From: Halichoerus grypus
Taxonomy: Eukaryota > Chordata > Mammalia > Carnivora > Phocidae
Length of the DNA stretch: 64,000 nt
Reading direction: 5' to 3'
NCBI RefSeq assembly: GCF_964656455.1
Contig: NC_135717.1
Location: 4,278,001 to 4,342,000 of the forward strand
The notes beneath the pieces are model-generated. The model was not told the origin of the DNA and made no database searches. It saw nothing but the letters and a program-made list of their open reading frames with translations. Shown in pieces: positions 55,748-64,000 of the stretch. The position numbers were made by a program, and so were the translations under genes. The stretch's first letter is position 1. Each line of letters starts with the position of its first letter.

Positions 55748-57004
55748 AGCAGGGGCTTTGCACTAAGTCCTTGGCACCCACACCCGATCTTCTGTGGCAT
55801 CCTTGGAGAAAAAAGACCAAAATCTGAAAACTCATTCATTCAAGCCAGACTTGGGGCCACCAGACCCTAAATGGCAGCCTGAATTAAATCCTCAGCATCT
55901 TGGCTGCCGGGTGCCTTGCTCACCCTGCTATCCTGGACGGGGGAATATGCGTCCCCCAGTGACGCCTGCGAGGGGAGAGATCCAGTCTGGGCTGAGTGGG
56001 TGACCTGAATCCTGGGTGGAAGGGCAAATTCTGGCCATCGCTACACAGACCCCGTGGGCCTTGTCGGTCCCCCCATCTCCTGGCCATGCCCTCCCCACAA
56101 GCCAAGCAGCAGTCCGCACCACACGTGCCACCAGTCTCCCACCTCTCCCTGACAGCACACACCTTCTCCACATCAGAGCGTCCTTCCCCACCTGGAAAGC
56201 TACTCACTCTTCACAGCCCAGATCAAATAGCAGTTCCTCTGTGGATACAAATCACAAAGTAGCAGCGGACTATAGAAGGACTTGGTAGAAAATGGGGGGC
56301 AGCCCGGCTGCACCACATCGTTCCCCCTCTTCTCCCGTGATCTCCACCTCTGTTCCCAGGGACGCTCACCATAAGCAAAGAGTGACTTAATAGGTTTCCC
56401 AGGGCCCACTTAAGGGTCTGGCTTCATCTAAAGCCCCAGGGTCTTGTTAGTGATCTTGGCCCCGAGCTGCGGAGCTTGAGGAGCACGGCGGTCTCAGAAG
56501 GCTGGGGGCTGAGGGATGAGCGGGGAGGACAACTTGGGAAATCTGAACTGGGGTGTCCTGGGAGAGTTGGAAACTTCTGGGCCAAGGGGACGGAGGCCAC
56601 CACCTTCCTGCAGTGATGGAGGGACTGGCAGGAGCCGGAGGTAAACTGGGATGGGGAACATGCCTGCTCACTCCACATTTCCCCAAAGTTTGAACTAAGG
56701 GGTGGTCAGCAGCCTGGATCTCAGAATGGGGTGATTGGTGGAGGAGATGGGGGTAGGCACCTTCTCCACCACCACCACCATCACTGGAAAATACCCCAAA
56801 GTGCTGAGCAACAAAACGCAACAACACAGACTTCTCGAGTTCTCACTGCCCAATTGCAGAGACGACCACAGCACTGCGAGACAGACGATTCGGTATCCTG
56901 CTGTTCCCATTTAACATTGAATGACACCTGTTTTCCATTTGCTACATAGTCTTCTTAACTATTTTAGGCATTAATTTTGTTTACATTTTAAAATATGAAA
57001 TATC
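55748..57004. other. Unassigned sequence, no gene seen
   Basis: A CAC/CAT short repeat lies at 56765-56785. Frames on both strands lack domains. Confidence 0.4.
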
Positions 57005-57203
57005 GGGGCGCCTGGGTGGCTCAGTTGTTGAGCGTCTGCCTTCGGCTCAGGTCATGGTCCCGGGGTCCTCGGATCCAGCCCGCATTTGGCTCCCTGCTCG
57101 GCGGGAAGCCTGTTTCTCCCTCTCCCACTCCCCCTGCTTGTGTTCCCTCTCTCGCTGTGTCTCTCTCTGTCAAATAAATAAATAAAATCTTTAAAAAAAA
57201 AAA
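57005..57203 (+). mobile_element. CAN-SINE
   Basis: Short target GAAATATC (56997) and GAAATATC (57204). Full length. Confidence 0.95.
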
Positions 57204-57370
57204 GAAATATCTGATTCAAAATTCAAAGGGTGTAAAAGAATAGTCTGACCCAAGAACCCTGCCTCTAAACCCACCCAGAGGCAACAGCCTTTAGCAGATC
57301 CATTTCTCCTTACAGAGATATTCTAAGTATACGCGGGATAGCATGCACATGTGTGTGTTATTTGCTACTT

Positions 57371-57577
57371 AAAAAAAAGATTTATTTATTTATTTTAGAG
57401 AGAGAGCTCGAGTGGGGCAGGACGGGAGGACAGAGGGAGAGGGAGAGAGAGAATCTTCAAGCAGACTCTCTGCGGAGTGCGGAGTCCGACACAGGGCTCG
57501 ATCCCAGGACCCTGAGATCATGACCCAAGCCAAAACCTAGAGTCAGACACTTAACTGACTGAGCCACCCAGGTGCTG
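57371..57577 (-). mobile_element. CAN-SINE, antisense
   Basis: Starts AAAAAAAAGATTTATTTATT after CTACTT, ends 'gagccacccaggtgctgc'. Confidence 0.92.
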
Positions 57578-57738
57578 CTAGATGCCATCACTTACTGGAC
57601 AAGTCCCTGTTGAAGGGCATTTAGATGATTTCTGATCTTTGGCCATTACAACCAATACTGAAATAAATATCCTTCCTTACCTACATGGTATTTGGCATGT
57701 GTGTAATTAGGGTCAATGGGTTTGTGCATTTTATTTTC

Positions 57739-57923
57739 TTTTTTTTAAGATTTTTTATTTATTTGAGAGAGAGGGAGGGAGCACGAGCCGGGGGAGGTGC
57801 AGAGGGAGAGGGAGAAGCAGGTTCCCAGCTCAGCAGGGAGCCCAATGTGGGGCTCGATCCCAGAACCCTGGGATCATGACCTGAGCCAAAGGCAGATGCT
57901 TAACTGAGTCACCCAGGCACCCC
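57739..57923 (-). mobile_element. CAN-SINE, antisense
   Basis: Target duplication 'ggtttgtgcatttta' (57719) versus 'ggggttgtgcatttta' (57924). Confidence 0.94.
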
Positions 57924-59234
57924 GGGGTTGTGCATTTTAAATTGTCTTAGTTATTTTGTTAGTTATTCACATGTTACTTTGCATCTTTATTCTAGCACTC
58001 AGTGCTCCAGTCTGGAATAAATTAAAACACCTGCTCGTCCTCCACATCTTCACCAACACGGTGCTGTCAGATTGTCCTCGATTTGGTAGAAATGCGGTGT
58101 CTCAGCATAATTTTAATTTGTACTTCTCTGTGAGTGAAGTTGACCTTCTTTTCCTATTTTAAAAGACATTTCTATTTTTTGCACTGTTCGTTCATATTCT
58201 TTTTCTTCCCCATTTTTTCTATTTGCCTGTGGCTCTTAGCTTCTATTGATTATAAGCCATTTTTAATATACATATTAAAGGAATTCAACTGCCTGTAGTG
58301 GGAATTGTAACTCTTTTTCCTGGCTCACTATGTGTCTTCTGATGTTGTTTATGGCGAGTTTTGCCACGGAGAATTGTTTTATTTCAATGTAGTCAGATTC
58401 ATCAATATTTTCTTTTGTAAGCTTCTGGGTTGCACATCATGCTTGAAACACTCTTAAAATAAAAATTATTTCTCCACATTTTCTCCTCAAACATTTGTGG
58501 TTTGATTCTTTTTTAACAATTAAGTGCTTAATCGATATGCAATTTACCCCGTAAGATGTGGGGTAGGAATCCAATGTTATTTTTACCAGATGTTAGTCAT
58601 CATTTAAAAAATAAGCATTATAATTGTTATACGACAGACTTACAGAAAACTACACAGAATAATGGTACAATTGAATTTTCACAAAGTGAAGAGACAGAAC
58701 ATTGCCAGAATTCCAGAGACCCTCCTCACTCCCTGCCCCACTGTTGTCTTCCCTCTTCCCTAAGGGAAAATAATACATTTTTTTAGCACCTTATATGGTT
58801 TTCCTTGTTTTCAAACCCTAAAATACATATTCTTCTGTGTCTGGTGTCAAAGAAAAATGTAAAGACACATAGTTAACCATCAGCATGCTGTTTACTGGTG
58901 TACAGTAGAGATCAAAACCATGGACTGAGTCCTAAATAAGCAAAAAAAAGGGGGGGAGGGGTGGGGGATTTAAATTTTAAAAAGAGGGAAAGGAATTAAC
59001 ACTGCAGATAGTCTGGGAACAGTAAATCTTGTTTGAACATTTTGAGGGGGGCACTGATTAGCTATGAACCAGCAAGGGGGTCAGAATAATCTGTCTTTAC
59101 CCAGGCTGATGAATGGTATCAAAGAAAATGATTTCACTTGTAGATTCACCAGGAAACCCTGAGAGATTAACTATGGAGAATAACAAACTATCTTTCTGTA
59201 ACATGTGATCTGTGATTTAAAAAAATTATCTGGA

Positions 59235-59448
59235 GGGGCGCCTGGGTGGCTCAGTCGTCAAGCGTCTGCCTTCGGCTTGGGTCATGATCCCGGGGTCCTG
59301 GGATCGAGCCCCACATCAGGCTCCCTGCTCTGTGGGAAGCCTGCTTCTCCCTCTCCCACTCCCCCTGCTTGTGTTCCCTCTCTCGCTGTGTCTCTCTCTG
59401 TCAAATAAATAAATAAAATCTTTAAAAAATTTTAAAAAATAAAAAATA
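59235..59448 (+). mobile_element. CAN-SINE with perfect target duplication
   Basis: AAAAAATTATCTGGA flanks both sides (ending 59234 and 59463). Long A-rich tail. Confidence 0.96.
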
Positions 59449-59464
59449 AAAAAATTATCTGGAA

Positions 59465-60245
59465 TGCATATAAGCAAGAAAACATGACCCATAATGAAGT
59501 GAAAAATCAATCATAACCAATCCAGAAATGACAGAGATGACAGATTTAGTAGACAAGGACGCTGGGAGGGTTATCACAACTGCATTCCATATGTTCTGGA
59601 AGCTAGAAGAAATATTGGTCATGCCAAGGAGAGATGGGGAGTATTTTAAAGGGGGGACAGTCAAACTTCTAGAGAAGAGAACAGCTTGGTCCAAATGAAA
59701 CATACACCATGTGGAGACAATGCAGGAGAGATTGGTGAACTTGAAGACATCGCAATGGAAACAATCCAAAATTAAATACAGATAGGAAAAAAAAAAAGAA
59801 TCAGCAAGTTGTGGGACAAAGTCAAGCAATGTAATAAATGTGTAATTGGAATGTGAAAAGGAGAAAAGTAGAGGAGGATGGAGAAAAATATTTGAAGAAA
59901 TAATGATCCCCAAAATCCCAAATGAAAACCAAATCCATATATCCAAGAAGCTCCGCAAACTCTGAGCACAAGAAACATGAGGAAAATAATGAAACAGCTT
60001 AAAATCAGGTACAAAAAGAAAACATAAAAAAATCTAAATAAAAAAGACACATTCTACACAGAGGAATAGATGTAGGAGTGATTGCCAACTTCCTGTCAGC
60101 AAGCCTGAAGACAGTGGAGGAACAGCTTTAAAGGACTAAAAAGGAAAAAAAGTCTGTACCCAGTGAAAGTATCTTTCAAGAAAGGAGACATTTAAACATT
60201 TCTGAATGTACAAAAGCTGAAAGAATTCATCAAGCAGTGAATCTT
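59465..60245 (+). repeat. L1/HAL1-type ORF1 region, sense
   Basis: A-rich with the old L1/HAL1 phrase 'gtcagcaagcctgaagacagtggaggaacagc' at 60096 and 'acaaaagctgaaagaattcatca' at 60209. No frame. Confidence 0.6.
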
Positions 60246-60840
60246 CCACGATGCGTGGCCATTGATGTTGGCGAAAATATCTGTAGAGCAGAAGGAGACC
60301 TCGTTTCATGAATGCACAAAGCTTGTGAAAATAGAAGGTATTTAGAGTCTGTGGTTATTAATTGCCTTCTTTATTAGCAGGTACTTTTTGAAAGCTATTT
60401 CAACCTATCATGTGTTATTGATCAGTAGCGTCAACTGTGAGCCTCATTTGCTCTTTTGAACTTGATCTTTGAAAATATTCTCACCTGTAGTTGTTTGGTA
60501 TCTGTTGAGGCTAATTCTTCAGTCACTTCAAGCTTGGCATTGGCGTCTCAAAAAATGAACAACCTGCGAGGTATCAGTAACTACTGTCAACTCACTGAGA
60601 GACAAGGTAAACCACTCAAAGTCACTTGCCTTGTTTTGAAATTGACTACTGATGTTGCTCTCAATGTCCTTGACTCTTCTCACCAAAAGGCCAAACATCT
60701 CAGAATATGTTTATCTTCTCTTACACATTTTTTTTTCCAGCTGTCTCTGTCACGATTTAATTAACCCATTAGGTAGGTGGCTTTTCTTGCTTGGCTAATA
60801 AATGGGCCACTCAGAAATACTCAGTTTCATTTCAGCCTCA
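60246..60840. other. Unassigned, possibly decayed DNA transposon interior
   Basis: It lies directly left of an antisense hAT end (with a SINE between) and may be its eroded interior. No intact frame. The 102-codon + frame here has no recognised domain. Confidence 0.3.
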
Positions 60841-61040
60841 TTAAAAAAAAAAGATTTATTTATTTGAGAGAGAGAGAGATCAGGAGGAGGGACAGAGGGA
60901 GAGGGAGAGAGAGAATCCTGAAGCAGACTCCCCACTGAGCTTGGAGCCCGACATGGGGCTCGATCCCAGGACTCTGAGATCATGACCTGAGCGGAAATCA
61001 AGAGTTGGATGCTTATCTGACTGAGACACCCAGGCGCCCC
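60841..61040 (-). mobile_element. CAN-SINE, antisense
   Basis: Flanked by GCCTCATT (60834) and ACCTCATT (61043). Ends 'gagacacccaggcgcccc'. Confidence 0.94.
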
Positions 61041-61289
61041 AAACCTCATTACTATTTTTGTGAAGAAATTCTGATGTGATGAGATCATCTCTTTCAAGCT
61101 TTCTAATGTCTCTGATTGTTGCTCTCCTGTGAGCTGGGAAGAGGATGACGAGTGTCTAGCCTGGTAAGGTCAATGACTACTGTACTCTCGAGCATAGCTG
61201 TGTTTTGCTACGGCCAACACAATGCTTTGCCATCTAAGTCAATAACAAAATAATCTTCACTCCACCAGGTCTTAAAAGTACAGTGTTTG

Positions 61290-61607
61290 AAGTCACTTTT
61301 CCTCTTTTACAAAATGGATATACACCGTGTCTGTTGCAACTGATCTTTGTTGCACCTGCTTGAGTCCGCCATTGTACTCCCGATGCAGCCACATGGGAGT
61401 GAGCGATCCTGGTTACGTTCTAGCACTTTATTTATGGACACTGAAATTTGAACTTGGCAGAATTTTCATGTGTCACGAAATATTATTTTTCCTTTGATTT
61501 TTCTCAACCATTTAAAAACATAAAGGCATTCTTAAGTCAGAGGTTGTACAAAACCATGTGGTGGGCTGCATTTGTTGAATGGGCCATGGGTTTGCCAACT
61601 GCTGGGT
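61290..61607 (-). repeat. hAT-type element end, antisense
   Basis: On the minus strand it begins 'cagcagttggcaaacccatggcccattcaac', as in elements starting CAGGGGTCGGCAAAC, and continues through 'acagtgtccataaataaag' and 'gctgcatcgggagtacaatggcgga'. Confidence 0.55.
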
Positions 61608-61639
61608 TAAAGAGATAATTATAGTGCCAAGTTCCTATG

Positions 61640-62035
61640 TTAGAAAAAAAGATCTGAAATCAAACTCAGCTTCCACCTTAAGAAACTGGAAAAGGAATAG
61701 TGAATTAAATACAAAGTAAGCACAAGAAAGGAATAAAATAAAGATCAGAGCAAAAATCCCCAACATGGGAAAATTAAAACAGAGATGAATAAAATTACAA
61801 TTTTATTTTTTGAGAAGAGCAAGAAGATTGATAAATCTCCAGAAAGACTGATCAGGAAAAAAAAGAAGAAACAAATTACCAAAATCAGGTAAAATGTGGA
61901 GAAACAGAGCCACATGCTCATCTCAATAGATGCAGGAAAAGCATTTGACTAAAACCTGCATTTATCTCTGATAAAAATTCTCAGCAAACCAGAGAAAGAA
62001 AGGAACCTCCCTATTTAATGAATGATAAACACGCT
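61640..62035 (+). repeat. L1 ORF2 fragment, sense
   Basis: Broken + strand reading gives pieces such as DKSPERLIRK and, nearby, the motif leading to the reverse transcriptase ('tcaatagatgcaggaaaagcatttgac'). Confidence 0.6.
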
Positions 62036-62039
62036 CAAG

Positions 62040-62775
62040 TGAACTTGTGTCTTTTGAGTAATTTGTCCAGTGTATGTGAATTGCTGGATCAATTGGCATA
62101 AAATTGGTCACATATTTAAGTATCCATAGGATCTGTGGACAGGGATCAATTGTGCTTCTCTCTTTTTTCCTAACTAATCTGGCTAGGCTATTTTTATTGA
62201 TCTTCTCAAAGGATCAAGTTTTAATTTCATCAACTTTCTCCACTTTTTTTTTTCTCTGTTATATTTTCTATTTGATTGATTTCTCCTCAGGTAGTATTTC
62301 ATTTCTTCTTCCTTTTGGTGAATCTGGACTGCTTTTTCTAGTATGATAAGGAGGAAGTTGCCATCATTAGCTTTAGACCTTTGTTCTTTCCCAACGTAGA
62401 CATTTATTGCTAATCCCCTTTAAACACTGTTTTAACCACGTCCCACAAAATGTTATACATTGTTTTTTAAATTTTTTTTCATTTGATTCAAAATACTTAT
62501 TTCCTTTTTGATTTCTTCCTTGACCAGTTTTTCTCCAGATATTTCGGGGCTCTGTTGTTAGGTGTATATATGTTCATAATTGTAGCATTCCTGATGGATC
62601 AATCCTTTTATCATTATTAAATATTCTTCTTTATCTCTAGTAACAATTTTTTGTCACAAAGCCTATTTTGTCTGCTATCGGTCTAGTCACTCCACTTATC
62701 TTTTATTATTGTTTGCATGGTACATCTTTTCTCATCCTTTCAAGCAATCTTGTCTTTCAATCTAAAGTGATAATC
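62040..62775 (-). repeat. L1 ORF2 fragment, antisense
   Basis: Antisense endonuclease-to-linker region of ORF2 with many stops. It meets the sense L1 fragment head-on at about 62035. Confidence 0.6.
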
Positions 62776-62777
62776 TT

Positions 62778-62815
62778 GGGGCACCAAGGTGGCTCAGTTG
62801 GTTAAGGGTCTGCCT
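62778..62815 (+). mobile_element. CAN-SINE head fragment
   Basis: Only GGGGCACCAAGGTGGCTCAG and some 18 following bases remain; the body is missing. Confidence 0.8.
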
Positions 62816-62838
62816 ACATATTTTGGGGGCTTACCTTC

Positions 62839-63039
62839 TTTTTTAAAAGATTTTATTTATTTATTTTGAGAGAGAGAGGGAGAGAGAGAGAGCACAAGCA
62901 GCGGGGAGGGGCAGAGGGAGAGGAAGAAGCAGACTCCCCGCTGAGCAGGGAGCCTGATGTGGGGCTGGATCCCAGGACCCTGGGATCATGACCTGAGCCA
63001 AAGGCAGACACTTAATGGACTGAGCCACCCAGGTGCCCC
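62839..63039 (-). mobile_element. CAN-SINE, antisense
   Basis: TTTTTTAAAAGATTTTATTT start, 'gagccacccaggtgcccc' end. Confidence 0.93.
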
Positions 63040-63059
63040 AAGATAAATGTACTCTTAAT

Positions 63060-63600
63060 TCCCTTTATCTATTTCACCCACCCTCCTACCCACTTCCCCT
63101 CTGGCAACAACCAGTTTGTTTTCTGTATTAGAGTCTGGTTTTATTTGTCTTTTTTCTTTGCTTGTTCATTTTTGTTTCTTAAATTCCACATATGAGTGAA
63201 ATCATATGGTATTTGTCTTCCTCTGACTTATTTCACTTAGCATTATACCCTCTAGGTCCATCCATGTTGCCAGATTCAAGATCAACGAAGATTTCATCTT
63301 CTTTATTCATTCATCTGTAGATGGACACTTGGGTGTCTGTATCTTGGTTACTGTAAATAATGCTGCAATAAACAGAAGTGTGCATATATCTTTTCGAATT
63401 AGTGTTTTCATATTCTTTGGGTAAATACTTAGTAGTGGAATTACTGGATCATATGATATTTGTTTTTAAGTTTTTGAGGAATCTTCATACTCTTTTCCAC
63501 AGTGCCTGCACCAATTTGCATTCCCACCAATAGTACATGAGGGTTCCTTTTCCTCTACATCCTCACCAATACTTGTTATTCCTTGTCTTCTGATTTAACC
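63060..63600 (-). repeat. L1 3' region, antisense
   Basis: 'cttatttcacttagcattataccctctaggtccatccatgttgcc' and 'gtgcctgcaccaatttgcattcccaccaatag' are antisense L1 3' landmarks, less diverged than other copies here. Confidence 0.7.
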
Positions 63601-63605
63601 TCTTA

Positions 63606-63775
63606 TTTTTTCTTTTAGATTTTATTTATTTGTCAGAGAGAGAGAGCACAAGCAGCAGGAGCAGAGGGAGAGGGAGAAGCAGACTCCCCGCTGAGCAGGG
63701 AGCCCGACACAGGACTCGATCCCAGGACCTAAGCCGAGGCAGATGCTTAACTGACTGAGTCACCCAGGCATCCCC
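63606..63775 (-). mobile_element. CAN-SINE, antisense
   Basis: Target duplication TGATTTAAC at 63591-63599 and 63776-63784. Confidence 0.95.
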
Positions 63776-64000
63776 TGATTTAACATGTTAATTTAAAACA
63801 ATCTAGCTTGGATTAATACCAACCTAACTTTAATAGTATACAAAAACACTCCTCCAATATACCTGTATTTTCTCCCCCCACATTTGTATGTGCTATTATC
63901 ATCACACAAAATATATCTTATAAACCCATCAACACAGATTTTATAATTTACTTGAACATATTTATAATAGCTTATTTGAAATCTTTGTCTACTAAGTCCA

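Larger units (their letters stand above)
57205..58850 (-). repeat. Old L1 3' regions, antisense, with two SINEs
   Basis: Phrases of the antisense L1M 3' region recur ('ctcctcttcaccaacac'-like at 58035, 'gcataattttaatttgtacttctctg' at 58106, 'cttacagaaaactacacagaataatggtac' at 58638). Decayed; no frame. Confidence 0.5.

Noticed and set aside
60456..60764. 102-codon + frame as a small gene
   Set aside because: No domain, no splice framing, and it lies among transposon remains.

Overview
This window is nuclear DNA of a carnivoran, probably a caniform such as a bear, seal, mustelid or dog relative. The main evidence is 35 copies of the tRNA-derived CAN-SINE family, recognisable by a head close to GGCGCCTGGGTGGCTCAGT, a pyrimidine-rich middle and a tail of AATAAA repeats with TCTTT and poly(A). 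They are set among mammal-wide repeats (L1, L2, MIR, MaLR LTRs, hAT elements such as MER20 and MER5A). I cannot name the species. Nothing prokaryotic is present, and most open frames are chance frames or lie inside repeats.

Two protein-coding genes can be supported. The first is a KRAB C2H2 zinc-finger gene on the + strand. It runs from a CpG island near 25.7-26.7 kb, which carries a ZNF143-type promoter motif, through a non-coding exon (30650-30769), a start-codon exon (34743-34785), a 127-bp KRAB-A exon (41877-42003), a 96-bp KRAB-B exon (42287-42382) and a zinc-finger exon (44180-45255). All splice phases agree and give a 435-residue protein. Its finger array ends at a stop codon located where the next finger's first cysteine should be, and decayed finger sequence follows. 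The second is a single-exon olfactory receptor of family-10 type on the - strand (50716-51693, 325 residues), intact except for a Tyr in place of the Asn of NPxxY.

There is also a broken processed copy of MLANA (melan-A) at about 0.99-1.91 kb, split by a MaLR LTR.

Layout. 0-6 kb: MIR, L2, the MLANA retrocopy and a long hAT fossil broken by three SINEs. 6-13 kb: mostly unassigned DNA with SINEs, including a 180-bp segment present twice without a mismatch. 13-21 kb: decayed antisense L1 filled with SINEs. 21-25 kb: LTRs, LINE remnants and a 200-bp tandem duplication. 25-45.6 kb: the zinc-finger gene, whose longest intron holds an antisense L1 ORF2. 46-50 kb: LINE and LTR-like pieces. 50-55 kb: the olfactory receptor and GC-rich unassigned DNA. 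55-64 kb: SINE- and LINE-rich DNA without genes.

The two genes are not known to act together. KRAB zinc-finger proteins are nuclear repressors, often directed at transposons; the olfactory receptor would act at the surface of sensory neurons. I found no new multi-gene system. The observations most worth checking are the finger-array truncation, the perfect 180-bp duplication, the LTR-split MLANA retrocopy, and sites where two SINEs landed on the same target sequence.
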